Source: Albula goreensis
Lineage: Eukaryota > Chordata > Actinopteri > Albuliformes > Albulidae
Reading direction: 5' to 3'
NCBI GenBank assembly: GCA_022829145.1
Contig: CM040746.1
Span: forward strand, 39,033,212 to 39,097,211
Length of the DNA: 64,000 nucleotides
Positions 1 to 17,000 of the stretch are shown here, in pieces. Every line of letters starts with the position of its first letter. Position 1 is the first letter of the stretch. Made by a program: the position numbers and the translations under genes. Below the pieces are notes generated by a model that saw only the letters and a program-made list of their open reading frames with translations, made no database searches and was not told where the DNA came from.

Positions 1-3000
1 AGAAGGAGCTCTTCACCATTTTGATTTCAGTTCGATCGTTTTGGAGAAACTTTCTAAGCAATTCACCAGACTACAGTTAGCAGAATGCACACAATGTGTG
101 GCCAAAGCTCCATGCAAAAGGCTTTTATAAGCACTTTTGATACTGTATGTCCATGTTTGCATTTTGCCCATGCTGTCCACAGCACTGGGAAACATCCTCA
201 CTGCAGCGTAGTGTATGTGGGAAAGGAGCCTCCGTGTTAACACACTCACACCATTCCATCCCATACATGAGAAATATGTCACACAGATGTGCAAGGCATT
301 CCTCAGCTGTGCCACTTCCATCTTTATCCGCCAGTAACGAGACAGTGTCACGCATGATCGTACATCTGTGTGAGACGAGTGTTTTGAACATTCTCGGACA
401 GAGGGTGCCAGTGTTTTAAGAGAGAGGAAAACCTACCACTTTGCTGCACAGCCATGACGGTATGGCCCATGTGTTTTTTAAATTTCATTTTTAACTAGAT
501 AACAGAAGTGCAGACATGAAGATGTGGCCTGGAGTCAATCGTCATTTGCCCTTTACTTTGATTTACAAATAACATTGGATATACTATGTAGACACAGGAA
601 TATACATTACATACAGAAATAGAAGGACTGGAAGCTCAGCATAAAACAGTCAAACACCCTGGGAATCTAACCTACCTGTTCCATACATTGTCTTTGTCAG
701 GCAGCCAACAGTTTCCACCTGGGAGCATTAAATGTTGTGCAGGATATTTTCCCTTTCATGTGCAAATCTGTAGAATTTACATACTGTTTTGTTTTATTGG
801 TTGCTGTAACATGAAGTGTATTCAGTTCTACACTTCTAGGTCACAAAAGACAAGGAGTATTAATACAGAGGACGTGATGTGAAAGAAATATATTGCAAAT
901 TTGACATGCAGATGGACACGTCAGTCTTACCAAACGACAGGTAGAAATGTAATATTTTAAGTTCAGCATAAATACCACCCAATCTCATGCAGGCTCGCGA
1001 TGTCAAATTTATCAGCTGTTTGTTTTCCATTACTGAGCATGATGAAATACAGCTGTCTGTCTGTATCAGAAGGAGATCTGAGACTTTAGTGGCACGATGA
1101 TACTACATTTATTTATGGATACCGTACATATAAATATGATTTACTGCGTTCCATTATTGAGGAAACATGTCAGTTGTGGTTAGGATGGGGAGAATTATGA
1201 ATATCATTTTTTTTCTCCTGAAGCCGTTACTCTTCCCTATTGTTTTAATACTGATAAGTGTCACACACCATGTTTTATTTACATTTGAAATGTTTTGCAA
1301 ATACAGTCAAGTGAAATATGTATTATTATATATAAGATATCAGCATACGTTGTTAATGTTTAAAGCCTTACGGTTACATCACACAGAACACATATTAAGT
1401 GTACTGCCACATCAAAACAGTATTTTTCCTTCAGAGATAATTAGGAATAAACTGTATGTTGAAGATTTTATCCACAGTTTGCGCATACTGAAGGGCATTT
1501 GGTCACATTTTCAATGTACCTGTGCCCATGGAGGTTGTAAAGATTTGAACCTAAACCTTTTTATTAGATATTATGCATGTAAATGAATGTAATGCAGAAA
1601 TCATGGAATAATGATCAACCTAATCAGTTTGCTCTTTTGTTTAATTTAATCATCATTCATTGATGGTGTTTTAGTCACACAGCAAGGTCAGTGTCTCATT
1701 AGTAGAGTTATTAAAAGTCAGTCACAGCAATAGAGAAATCGTCATGTTTCACTGTTTTTTTTTTTTTGGTAAATATGCAGCGAGATCGTTGACAGATGCT
1801 GAAATCTGTTGTGTGATGCGAGCGCGACACGGCGCCCGAGTCAGACGGCCGATGGAGACGGTTGCCATGGCGGCTGTGGATTACATGCTACACGAGCACA
1901 GCATCACTGAGGTCACAGCTCACCGCCCCAGACTGACTCGACAAATTCACGCAAACCTCCACATTTCCCCCGACACCCCAGCTGTCTGACTAAGGCCCAG
2001 GCTCCACCTGACCCATCGCCCTTCGCCCGTAACGTTCAGCAACAAACTAACGCCCGCTTATCTCCTAATTCTCCTACAACTTACTGAGGTCAGTGCTCAG
2101 TACAATTAATTTAAAATATATCTTTAAAAAAACAGTATTTAAGAAATTAAATGTAATAACTGCTAAAATTAGCAACTCAAAATTAAGGATAAAGTGGCTG
2201 GCAGGTATCTAGATTGAATCCAGGCCTTTGATTCCTCCCAGGTGCCCATTTGCCAATTACCCACTCGGAATCCTGAGTAATGGTTAGACATGGCTCCGGA
2301 CCCCTCGAGCATTGTACTCATGAATCGCTATCTGGTCTGCCGCTGTACCTGTGTGGCGATGTACCTGCCTCTGTCAGGGCCGATCAGAATCTTAAACTGA
2401 CAGCGGAATGCGGGAGCGCCGCAGCGCGTCTTTGATGTGCCGTGGAGACGTTCCCGCGGTGATCCGGCTCCCGTGGAAACGGCGCTGCTTACTCTGTTTC
2501 TCCTCCCCGTGGCGACGTGGTAAAGCTGAGCAGGGGGTGATTTTACCAGGCCCTGTCACTCCCCATCTTGTCTTACCGTGAGCTTCCCCATTAAACTGCT
2601 TTATAACGGCTGCTTTCTGCACCTCTCCATGTCAATGTGCTGGACTGCAGGGTCAAGTAAATATAAATAAGTAATCTTGCATTGCTTGCAACATGGCCTC
2701 AGTTTTGTGGGAGTTCAGAAACCAGGGCCGCGTGGAAACTGAGGCGAGGGAAGGCTTCACTTTCTGGAGGAATTGACTGAATGACCTCTGTCTGATGGAA
2801 AGCTGTGATTTTATACTTCCAGGTCAGCTGGCTCCCAAAACACTGGGGTACGCTTCTGCTTCTGGTGTACTTAGCATACCAGGCTACTAGCATAGCATGG
2901 ATAGGCAATGTCCTTACATGCCGTAGCAATCATTCTGTAGTCACTGCTGCTCTGTTTATACAAAGCACCAGGTGGCTTTTTTAAAAATAGTTTATAATCA

Positions 3001-5160
3001 GTGTTAAGAGTAGCATCTTTGATTTGTTTGTGCTCTGTTTTTAATTCATTCCATCACTAAAATTCATGGCCATGTGTTGTTGGTGTTTTTTTTTTTATTA
3101 TTATTTGTCTGAGCTTTTAGTACACAATATAGACATTATGAAAAATTAGACATTGTGTGTATGTTTGTTGATGCTGGTGTTCCATTTGCGCGTTCTATTT
3201 TCAAAATGCAATCTGTTTTTATAAGTTAAATTTATAGGTCAGTTATTATTGTGTGATGTGCTGTAGAGTTAGTTATGCAGAGATAAAAGGGTGATTGAGA
3301 GGTGAGGAGAGCCTTTCCTCATATGGCTGAGTCAGACCGCAAAGTCATTCATCTCCTATTGTATATATTACATGTATACTACCCTCCCAATGTATTCATG
3401 TGACTCTGTTGAGCGTTTAACTATTGAAATTCCACTGTTTAAGCAGAATTAATGTTTTAAAAATTCATCCCCAGTTTGGCAGGCCTCTCTGTTGGGTTAT
3501 ATTGATGGTCTAGCTTTGACTCGCAAAGTAGATTTTTTAAAAACATTTTACTACAGGGCTTTCTTTTTTACAACATATGAGAATGGAAATATGATTTGGC
3601 CTACGAGAGGGCTTCTTTTTCAATACTGATAAATAATCTAGAAAGATATAATATGTATTTTAGGTGAATTATAGGGGTAGTTGAAAATATCTCCCTGTCC
3701 TTTTTTCCCCCAATAGTTTCCATTAAATATACCCAGTCCTTCTGCCTTCAGTGTACCCCTGTAAAAAGCAACGGGTTTTAACGGAGCTGCAAGATCCAAT
3801 ATTTTAAGAATGACCTCATTTTCCAATAAACTTTGTTTACCATTTTCTAATTTGAACTCCAGCACTGCCACGGTACCATTTTTAAAACTTTTTTTTTTTT
3901 GGTTTGTTTTTGGTTTTTTTTTATGTGTTTACCTGCTAAATGGTTTGATTTTAGACTCAGATAGAAGTTGCTGGGCCCATAAATGCTTTTTTGATTATTA
4001 TGAAATGGTTGTGTAAGGAATATGCAATTATATAAGTAGTGATTGAGAATTACTGGGTAGCCAATCCGAGGAAACTGTTTCCAGATCGCTTTTGGAAGTT
4101 GTGGTGGAACAGCGCTCCAAAATATGTGGCTTTATGAAGTGAAAATTGATTTGTTGACTAAAAGTGAAGGTTTTTTTATCATCATGTTTGGAGGCAGAAT
4201 TCCCCTGATGTTTGGGTTATACCGAATCTGGGGCCTGTAACCCAAGCTCAGTAAACACTGAACTGCCATTACTAAACCTTTCCATCTGTCATTAGTCATA
4301 AAGTCTGTTTTTTTTTTGTTTATTGAATATTAGTTTTATAAATATGGAAATAAAATGTACTTTATTATTATTTATACTTCATATTTCCAGAGAAGCAAGG
4401 ATTATTACAATGCTTGTGCTTCATACACAGTAATATCACTTGTCATCAACAATAACCAACCTGTATTATATGTAAAAGTAAACTTCCTGAACTTTTTTTT
4501 TTCCAGAATCATAAAATGAATGTCTGCATTGTTATACGAGTGGACATCTTGATCATATCAAACGTAAATTTGTGCAAAATTATGTTGCCAATTAATATAA
4601 CCAGTGTGAAGTTTTGAATTTGGGGGGGGGAGAAACACTTTTCTCAGTATATAGTGATACTGAACACTCATAAATTGTTTTTGGTTTCTTTTTAATTAAT
4701 GTCAGATCCCCCGGCCCCCCAGATGTGTGTATGTATAAGAATAAATACTGAAATGAAATGGGCGGGTGAGCAGTGGTCTGGTTTAATTTAGAAAACCAGA
4801 CGTGCAGACACAAGGGATCCAAGCTCCATATTTAACAAGATAGGATAGCTGGATTTTTTTAGTCTTTAAGTTAAACTGCCCAAGTGTGAGAGAGGGCTTC
4901 TTCTGGGATTTATCATGAATTTAACAACAATCTTCAGCTGGCTCTCTGACTACAGATGGTAAAATGTTAAGTGGAACTGTGAAGCAGGGTAGCTGAATTT
5001 TACATGTATCTTAATTGGATTTAAATGAACTGAGACAGACTGGAAATATATCAAGCTGGGAAAATGACAGGAACTACAGCACAAGTATGAACAAAATTAA
5101 CAAAGAAAAAAACGTAAAATTTGAATCAAAAATGAAAAATTCTTTAAAAAAAGTAACAAA
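1..5160. other. Intronic or intergenic interval, no gene seen
   Basis: AT-rich non-coding DNA. Open frames are short, on both strands, and show no family motif. Two slightly CpG-richer patches occur at 1811-1990 and 2395-2530; the first contains an RFX X-box-like site (1861-1874). By position this is probably the large intron upstream of the glypican exon at 21940. Confidence 0.6.
1861..1874 (+). promoter_or_regulatory. Candidate RFX X-box
   Basis: GTTGCCATGGCGGC matches 12 of 14 positions of the palindromic X-box GTTGCCATGGCAAC and has one perfect half-site. It sits in a small CpG-richer patch. A single short motif; function is unproven. Confidence 0.25.
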
Positions 5161-5169
5161 TACAGTGAG

Positions 5170-5235
5170 ACAACATTGCTCAGTCAGGCAAGACCAGGGT
5201 TCAAGACCTGGATCCAACCTGCCTACCTGTGCATT
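5170..5235 (+). repeat. tRNA-like SINE fragment (degenerate)
   Basis: A box-A-like ttgctcagtcagg (5176-5188) is followed by a good box B, ggttcaagacc (5198-5208). The spacing is about 10 nt shorter than in an intact tRNA head, so this is a deleted relic rather than a tRNA gene. Confidence 0.35.
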
Positions 5236-5354
5236 CTCCTTACCTGTGACCCACTCAGCTTTGCCACTGTCCGAATACAGAACATGAGTAAGGAGGGTGT
5301 GGTGTGGCCAATCTTCTCTTTTTTTTAAGAACTGTAAGAAATACTACTACTGCC

Positions 5355-5390
<36 letters not shown>
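5355..5390 (+). repeat. (AAT)12 microsatellite
   Basis: Twelve uninterrupted AAT triplets. Confidence 0.97.
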
Positions 5391-6108
5391 CAGCTGTAGC
5401 AGTTGCAGTATTTTGTGAATAATCTGCATCACAGTTAAAATTATTAGTATTCCGAGATGCATGGAACAGGAATATCATAATACAATTGAAATGATCTAGA
5501 TTTTTTTCCTCCATCTGTCTTAAAAACAAACACCATTATAATTGGTAGTGTTAAAGTGCTGCTACATATGGTACAGTGCAGTTTAGCATTGTTTACAGAA
5601 TTCGTAATGCTTATTGCTAAATGATCTGTTTGTTTTTTTTTTAAGAATATGCTGTTGGCATATGAATTTCTGCCGCTTGACTGTGTGTTAATTCATTCAG
5701 CCAACTCGTTTATTTAGAATGGGGGATGAAAAATCGGAAGAGTGTGCAGAAGTTCTATGATGTAATGTTGGTCATCAAATATACATGTCCAGAATAAACA
5801 TAGGGCAAAATGCCATGGTGCATCAATCACTACACAACAAAGCCTTACCAGCCCACATCACAAGAACAATTCCATTCATGCTTTCAAAGACCTGTGTGTG
5901 ATTTTAAAATGACAGGTTTTAAGTGCTTCCAGTAATTACTTTGATTATGCAAATTTCCTCTGTCTGAAATTCTCATAACCCAAAGGTATAATTAAAAAGG
6001 TATAAAAAAATGTTAGCCAGTTGTATATGTCCATCTACCTTTTTCATAAACGTTGAAATTTGTCTTCCAGCACTATCTGCTGATAATGCCCCATGACTAG
6101 AAAAACAA
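5391..6108. other. Intronic interval, nothing recognised
   Basis: AT-rich unique-looking sequence without coding or repeat signatures that I can name. Confidence 0.5.
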
Positions 6109-6237
6109 CCAATACCAAAAAAATAAATAAAATAAAACCAATACCAAAAAAATAAATAAAATAAAACCAATACCAAAAAAATAAATAAAATAAAACCAAT
6201 ACCAAAAAAATAAATAAAATAAAACCAATACCAAAAA
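6109..6237 (+). repeat. 29-bp AT-rich minisatellite, about 4.4 copies
   Basis: The unit ccaatacc + A7 + taaataaaataaaa recurs with starts at 6109, 6138, 6167, 6196 and 6225, exactly 29 bp apart. The copies are nearly identical, which suggests recent expansion or slippage. Phe/Leu/Tyr-rich open frames on the minus strand are artefacts of the array. Confidence 0.95.
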
Positions 6238-9200
6238 GCACAAAACCCATGTGAATAAATTACAAAGTTAATTTTTTTGTATGGAATTATTTGGGTAACA
6301 TTTGGTCTGTATTTGCTTTTTAATTTATTGCTAATTTTAACAGATTGGATTACCAAAACCATGCTCTAATCATGTGTTTGTGTTAATTATTATTCTCACA
6401 GTTTGCCACATTGAATGTTTTGCACAGGCAAAATTTTTTTAACCAGAATAAAAAACTTCACATCTTCAGCAGATGCATGAGCTGCTGCTGTGTGTTATGT
6501 GTGGCGTGTGATGTGCGGCATGGCCCATGGAACGCCTCCTTTAGCTGTGACATGAGTTAGCACGTTAGCCCAGGCCAGCTGCCTGCTTATTGACATTCGC
6601 CCTCTCATCAGTCAGCCTCCCGCTTTTGAATAGCAGCCAAACCTTTTATAGCACAAACAACTCATTTAGGGTAATTAAAAAAAACTGCCAAGTGTGTGTT
6701 TATATTTTATTGCTGTATAAAGATAGTTTTATGCATCCTTTTATTGTTATTATTATAATTATCCAGAATTAGACTGCTTCTTATTACCTGGGTTTTGGCT
6801 TGGATTCAGTTATCAAACGTAATTTACGTAATAACCCTGGGTGGTTTTCGACTGCAGCCTTACCGTGATAATAAAGCTATTTATGCAAAGCACTGATGGA
6901 CCTGTGCTGCGCTGAAACACTGCTGGTGTATATGTTCGTGCCCTGAGCATATGGACTCTGCAGTAAGGGTTAATGCATCCTGTAGCTGGTCTTATTCAAT
7001 GTTAATTAAAACTTAAATGGGTTATTTTGTCAAAGATCTGCACACTTTTTACAACCTGCAACAATAATATATATAAAATTGCCAAGAGTTATAATAATAA
7101 TTATAAGAAGAAGCTCAGTTGTGAATGTGAATTTTTTTCCTCTGACCACTGATGCAAAGTAATGTGTACATACGCTTTGATACTGCTGGTTTGTGGGTAA
7201 AACATATTTTTTGAAGTTGAATTCGTGGAGGTGTAAGTATGAAGGTGTGATGTTCTGCAAAGGGCCATCAAGGATGATGAAATATGACGGCACTGGCAGG
7301 CTTCAGTCCTGGAGGTTCGCCTCATCTGCTCGGGTCTCAGCACTGAGGTGATTGATTTGAGTCATTAGCCACTTTCCCACACAGAACATGCTAAATTACT
7401 GAATCATCTTCACCTGCATTTGTGTTTTTTTGGTTTGCAACTCAGCTACTCAGCCATAAATATTCTGTCTGTGGGGTTTTTTTTTTGGAGTTTGTTCTTC
7501 TCACAAGCATACTAATGTGGCGAGTTGAAGGACAAAAACCTGGATACATGTCTGTGGGTGCTAAGTAGCTCTTTTTTTGTGCTATCGTGCTAAGTGCTCC
7601 TGCCATGTTTAACTACTTTTACTGAAAAGCTAGCTAGCAAAAATGAAGATGGAGACATAAGTTATCTCACTTTTTTATGAGTAATCTGGTTTGAAAACAA
7701 ACTGAGGTTTCCAAGGCATAAATTGACTGGTGATTGACAGGAGGCCTCAAGAACCAGCAGACATTGCAGCCCTTTGGAACTTGAGTTTTCCATCCCTTAC
7801 ATCAGAGGAAAAGTGCCAAAATTTTAAGACAATGTCAAACCTCAGGTGTCAGTCATCCATACAAACAAAAAAAAAGTCATTATTTCTCAGCCATTATGGA
7901 ATCAGTCTTCCAGTGTATCCAGAAGTATCAATTTTATGTTCTCACACAAAAAACTTCATTTCTCAGTTGAAAAGTTTCTAGACAACATAGAGTCATTCCT
8001 CGGTCCAGAACTGAAATTATGACATCGCTCATTATAGTACGTAGTCATTCTTCAGAGTCAGACAATGAGTTGTCAGTTCTCAATCTTCGTGGTCGAACTG
8101 AGAAATGATACCTTATTGTCTGAATGATGTCACATTATGTTAGGCTATTTTGTGAGAGAAATTAAACCATTTTGTGTGAGAATTTCGGATTGATGCCGCA
8201 AGAAATGAGACATTAAGCCTTTACGGTTTGGGGAAGAAGTTGAACGGGACAACAGCGCATAACTGATCCAGTGTAGGCCATGGAGCGTCAACTTTCCAGC
8301 AGAAACGGTTTCACTTCATACAGATTTCAGTGTAGTTCTATGAGCGGCCTGCTTCGTCTCTGTTGAAGCTGACTGTCACAAATTAATATTAGATGACCCT
8401 GTGGGTATTACATATGCATATTAAATTAATGCACACCTCACATAAAATCACATCCAATCAAAGTATACAAGAGTATCATGTTCACCTCTGTGCAAAATAA
8501 CTCCTTGTTACATAAGCTCATATTCTGCATAACATAACATGAAGATATAAAAAAAAAGAAAGGTTTTGAGGTAATCGAGGTACTTCTTTTTCTCAAGAAG
8601 TAAAAAATGTTGGTAACCATGGCATCAACTTTAATTATTTCAGAAATCAGCCTCTTGTATGAGCAGGTATTGCCGTACCCAAACACACACCTACATATTC
8701 TCTGCAGCTATTGTCACTTTGAGCTTTGAGGTACTGGCATATCCAAGTCTGAATGTAGGACCAAAAGGGCAGACTTGTTTTGTCGAAAAACTGTCTGGTT
8801 GTTTATATCTCTGGATTCTTAACTAAATCATTTCAAACCATTTTTGGCTACACTTGAGGAATTTTATTTCGTTAAGCGAACTGAATCATTTCAGCAGTAC
8901 ATTGTGATGTCATAGGATTCTATTGTTGAAAGCTGTGCTGCATTTCTGCTTTGAATTCAATATAAACTCATTGTTTGGTGATGCATTGACAGTATGTGGT
9001 TTATTTGTATCTGGTTTGGTTTATTTTAAGATGGTGTTACTTATAAAGTAAGGTGGCAGTCTCATGCAGATCCAATAGCCTGCTATATCTGTGGGAAACT
9101 AAAGAGAATGGTGTTATTTATGTAACGTGGCGGGTAATTTATTTGAATCAAGGAAAACTTTGAATGGAATGTGTGGACCGTGAAATCATCTTGTACAACC

Positions 9201-9458
9201 ATGACTGAAAAAAAAATGACTGTGGTTTGTGATGATATGAGGATTCATCCTCATTAATATTCGTCCTGGCCGTTTTGTGGTCTCAGCGAGACTCACTTAT
9301 TTTCATAACACGATCAGCAAGATGGTACACTGTCACAGCACAAACAAAAGGTCTGCGGCAGACCCATGTACTCAGGGCAGAGCTGTCATATGCTACATTT
9401 TAGGTTTTCATAAAGAGCATCCAACACAAATGGATTGCAGTTTTGAACATGTTCCTCC
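6238..9458. other. Intronic interval, no gene seen
   Basis: AT-rich non-coding DNA with homopolymer runs. I see no motif-bearing frame, RNA gene or intact element. Confidence 0.5.
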
Positions 9459-9462
9459 ACCT

Positions 9463-9465
9463 GCA

Positions 9466-9496
<31 letters not shown>

Positions 9497-9497
9497 T
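9463..9497 (+). repeat. (CA)n microsatellite
   Basis: An almost pure CA run with one TA interruption near the start. Confidence 0.95.
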
Positions 9498-11551
9498 CCC
9501 CACAGATCACCAGTTCAGAGAGACTAGATGACTGCAGTGTCCAGGCATGCCCTACAATTCATGGTTTCACAGAGGTGAAGATCCCTGGCTTCAAAAAACA
9601 AGTACTACCATAGTTTTGTAGCCATGCACTAACCCAGTTTATATGGTTAAGATCATAGTGCAGCACTTTGATTTGGCTGCTTTATTTGGGAAAATAGCAT
9701 ACATGTCCTGTGTAGTCTTATATTTATTTCCAGTTCCCATCTTCATTAAAATACAAGAGAACTCACATAATGCTACCATTAGCATATCGGCCATGTTCCA
9801 CATCATTAAAAGCCTGGCTAATGTTTGCCTCAGCTCTCATAACACTGGAACCACCAGCCAAGGGTTCACTTTTTATTTTTTTATATTTCATTACACACAT
9901 GGAACACAAGCAGTCTCTGACCCTAAGCTTTCCCTTACATTGGGTAATTATGTTGACAGTGTTCCAGCTACAAAATGGTTTGGATAAAGATGATTATGAG
10001 AGTTGTTGTAGATTATACATGCAGTTTTGTTGTTCTTCACACAATATTTCAGCATTACTGAAAAACAAAGGCGCTTAAATTGTGAGGTGTAAACTTGTTT
10101 TATAAAAAACCCCTGAATAGTCAGTTTTGTAGCTGAGGTGGAGTTTTCTGTATCGTTGTAATCAGTGCGGGTTTTTTTTTGTGTTCAGTTTGTTTCGCTG
10201 TGGCTGAGCAATTGTTTTCGGTTTCCGCTCGCTTTTTAAAACCCCATTAACCTGCGGTGTCCGTCCTCCCAAGAGAGTTATGGGAGAGCCTGTTTTTTTT
10301 TTTTTTTTTTTCTCGCCTCTGTTCCACAATGACATGGACACCTTGGTGTTTAAGGAGCAGCTTGTGGAGATGACATCCGTCACCCTCCCCTGTCATCTCC
10401 CACAATGCCCCCTTCTCTGCCCCAGAGATGTGAATGAGGAAACTCCCGTTTCCAAGACCCGGCGCCTTGACCCCAACCAGTCAGAACCAAACATCGCCCC
10501 CCCCCCCCGCTGGAGCCACAGCAATTCATCCCCAGGCACTTATGTAGGTCAAAGAAAATTCATCGATCAGAAGAAAGTGTGTGCATGTGTGTGTTTCTGA
10601 GCTGCAGTGGAGAAATGAAAAATCTGTGAAAGATCTCTCGTATCTCCTTGACATTGTTTGTTGCTGGCCGGGGTCACGAGGACATCGCACTGCGTACACT
10701 GCTTGCATGCCTTCTTCCAGCGCAAACACGCCACGCCTGCATCACGCACTCAACTCTTCCCAGATGGTCAGCGTGCTCTGCCATGTATGGTATGCGCTAC
10801 GCTGTAACACACAAAATGAGAAACACGTTTAAGCTGACGATGTCCTTCATGTACTGAGATCCTGTGACCCAGTTTCTTTCATCATCGGATACTTCTCTCT
10901 GAGCATAAAAAAAATGCTTGCAGGCCTGATAATTTAGCCCAACTCCGGCAGATGTTTATGATTTTGCTCCAACTGTTGAAGAAGAGATCCAAAAAACAGG
11001 CAGTGTCCTCATCATGATATGTGGGTCGTCCTCAGCTTTGCAAAACATATTTCAGCACATTTATATGTTTTTTTTCCACAACATTTGAGTTCAAAATCTC
11101 AGCAATTTATAAATTGCATTGGCCATAAAATGTATTGTTGCAGGGTGGAGTGTTAGAGAACAAATTTACAATTCGTAACCAACTATTAGAATCTATATCT
11201 GGCACTATTATGTCCCTGATAGTACTCTGTAATGTGTTCGTAACAGCACCAAATCCTACCCGCCCGGTTATTTCAGCCAGGACAGACGTGTCGGTGTAGA
11301 GGAACATAATAACATAATGTCAAATGCAGCATTCTGCAGCTCTCAGTCACTATCTAGTCAAAGGGCACGACTTATTTCACTGTGCCTGTCATAACAATGC
11401 ACTCTACGACAGATATATCTCCTTTTATATAAACATTTATATCTTGTAGGTGGCTTTGCTTTGTTCTTTGACAGCTATATTGTGCATTTATGTTTAAACC
11501 TTCCCATAACCATCTGTGGGGAAGACAGAAAGGACGTATGGTTTGGGCACT

Positions 11552-11552
<1 letters not shown>
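9498..11552. other. Intronic interval, no gene seen
   Basis: Non-coding sequence with a T19 run at 10293-10311 and a C11-12 run near 10498-10509. Several overlapping open frames at 10280-10860 lie on both strands and show no family signature. Confidence 0.5.
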
Positions 11553-14010
<2,458 letters not shown>

Positions 14011-14088
14011 TCAAATTTCGTCTCCTCGCCTCCTCCACTCGCCTCCTCCTCTCCTCTCCTCCAAACAAAGGATACATCGATGTATCCT
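14011..14088 (+). repeat. Pyrimidine-rich tract ending in a perfect 20-bp palindrome
   Basis: Repeated cctcctc/ctcctct motifs run through about 14026-14062. They are followed by aggatacatcgatgtatcct at 14069-14088, which equals its own reverse complement. It could be the centre of a foldback MITE, but no outer arms were found. Confidence 0.6.
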
Positions 14089-17000
14089 ACCGCGGAAGTC
14101 TTTTCACATTTTTGGGTGACATCATTGTGGGGTTGGGGGGGGTTTTAAGGTGAAAATAAGACCCAGCATGCTCTGTAGCTCTGCAGAGGGGGGGGCTGCC
14201 TACCCCGACCTCCACCCCTGCTCTGTGTGAATCTCCAGTGTTGAGCTCTGACCACACTTCACCCCGCTGTTCCTGGCTTCCATAAGGAGGGAGGAGAGAG
14301 GGAAAGAGGAAGGAGGGAGGGATGGAAGGATGGAAGGAGTCAGGGGACGGGGCACAGGCGAGGTCAGAGCCCCAACCCCACGGACGCGCCAATCTACCCT
14401 CCTCCGTGCTCCACCGTTCCCCCCACCCGGACCGATCTGATAAAACGCTTCCAGTCAGAGTGTGGGTCTGAGGGCCGCAGCCGGGAAAAGATTGTCATCT
14501 TCACTGGTGCCCGTAATTCCGTTCTGTCACGCTGCACTCCCGTGCCTCTCTCAGCTACGTTCCCGTCTCAGTGCTCTTCCTCGTTCCGGACAATCTCTGG
14601 CCTCGGAGAGGCCGGGCTTCTTTTCACACGCTGAGAGCCAGCATGCAAAATGGACAGTAGTGTCACTTACGGGCCACACACTGTGAACAGAAATAAATTC
14701 TGCCCTATATACAGTATACATGCAATGTCTAATTATGGGTGTGCATCCTATGTGTTGGGCTCTGTAATTGCGCTATACAGCCTGTAATACAATTTAAATC
14801 TGCTTCATTGTACATCCATATGGCCACAAGTGCAATGTATCACATATGTATGTACATGAATGAATGTGTGCTAACAGCCACTTGCTAGGAAAGAAGATGA
14901 ACTTACATGAGAGAATTGTGAAGAATCACATACATCATTAATACACGTATGACAGTGAGGTCATTTCAATGGATCTTCATAATCAGGGACTCTTAGGGAA
15001 CTGCAGAATATAAGTTCTGTAACAGTATAATTTTTTTTTTTGGCTTGTACGACTCTTCCATTTGGGTAAGAGGTATGGTTTCTTTTTAGCTGTAACACAT
15101 AAATTTAGTTGATTTATAAATATGAATATGTAACGGAGCTCATGGTCTTCATGGATTTTATTTTTTTCCTCGTTTGTGAAAACCATATGGCAGACTTGTG
15201 CCTGGAAAACAGTGAAGTGTGAGCTGTGAAGGCGATGAATATTTACAGGGAAGCAGGTCGGCCCCCTGCTCTGACCCTCCTGCCCTCCGTCTCCTTTTAA
15301 GCTCCTGTGTAAACAGACCTAAGTGTTTTTCAAAGGCTCTGCCGCCAGCCAAAAAAAAGAAAAGAAGAAGAAAAAAGAAAATGGAAACAGAAAAAGACTG
15401 GAAAAGCCATTGCTAACTGACTGCAGGCCAAAGAGAGTGTGCTGCATTCAAATTTAGGATATACAGACCTACAAAAACGGATACATTCCTTTATATTAGG
15501 CTATGCTGAGTAAGAATGTAGGTGTCTGTGCTGTTTTGTATCAGACCTTCCATCAGGGGAAATAGAGTGACAAAATCTGATTTAGATTTTCCCAAAGCAT
15601 TACACCGGAAAGCTTAGATCATCTCCAGGGGATCTCAGAGAGAATCAGGAGATCAAATCACAAAATGACCCCTTATTAGGCTACAACTTGATAAACAATA
15701 AAGACAGGCAGCGTTTTGCTGCGACTGCGTCAAGTCTTGCCCTGAAACGTAGTGATCTGTCCTGCCGAGCTGGACTCCTTAAACGCGTTTGACATGTTGT
15801 AGCTTAGCGTTCCCTTCGGTGATTCATAACATGGCGCTCTGGGCTGTTTTTAACCTATAATCGAGCATAATCACTAATGTGTATTTACAACAGCTGCTTA
15901 TTACAAATTAGAGAGGAAATAGCTTTCGCAAGCCAAAATAGTACAGTATGGATTCTAAAGCTTTGAGCCAAATCCACAAACCAAACATTCATACTTTAGA
16001 ATTAAGTACAGGAAAATTAAAATATGGAGCTTAAAAGATAAGGGTAATAAACAGGGCCCAGTAAAAGCAATGTATGTATTTCTCTTTAGTCACATTGGCG
16101 AACGTGTCTAGTGTCAAAAGCATTTAAATCCTGAAAAATGCAATTCTGAAGGAGGGTTCTGGGTTGAAAAATTATGTTTTATGGGTTGGAAAAGCTATAT
16201 TTTTCTAGTTTATATTCTCTCGTTCCTTCTCCTCCTTCCTGTCTCATATTTTTGAACATAAATTATTTTCAAATGACATCACACCCACTTGCTGGTTTGC
16301 AGCAGTCTGATGAGGACTTCGTGAAGCTCAAATGTCAGTGTGTTGCCATTTACTTTTGTATTAATCTATGTAGCATTTATACAAAAAAATTCTCTGTGTC
16401 TCCTTTTATGTTTATTCCTGAATTATTTTGCTAATTTATTATTTACCAGTTATTCTATGTTTTCACATTCATACTTTCCTTTAAATTCAGCAGATGATGT
16501 ACAGCCACAGTAAATAATTCATTTTTTGCTTTGAAAAATGTTTACTTCATTTTGTCGTCTGGTCAGGTATGACTGAGTGAATCGGTCACTCCCCGCATGC
16601 GTAACGGTGGCTGAGAATAAATACAGATTATTTTGCTTGCCTGAAAGCCACTTCTCCAGTCAACTCCGGCAACTCTGCCGCCAAGTTTTTAATTGCGTTC
16701 ATAAGCACAGTTGTTGTTGTTGTTGATGTTGCTGTCGGACTTCGTGCTGCCACCGTCTAATTCACCGAAATGCAGACATGCGCTCCGTTTCCTCACATTG
16801 CTTTCGACACGGAGAGCCCAGAAGTCCGCCTGTGAGTGTCACCTTTCTTAACGAGCCCGAGGCGCTCTGCTTTCATGTCCCAGAGCTTTTAAAATGTCCT
16901 GCAGAGACACGAGACAAAGTCTAATGAAAGGATCAAATGCTTTTTTTATTCTTATGTTCACTGAGGATCAGGCGATCAATAGCGCCATCTTAGCTGGGGT

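Noticed and set aside
5973-6362. Hydrophobic minus-strand frame resembling transmembrane segments
   Set aside because: It is the reverse translation of the 29-bp A-rich minisatellite.
10280-10860. Cluster of overlapping 60-106 codon frames on both strands
   Set aside because: No family signature or splice logic; a poly-T run contributes the Phe stretch.
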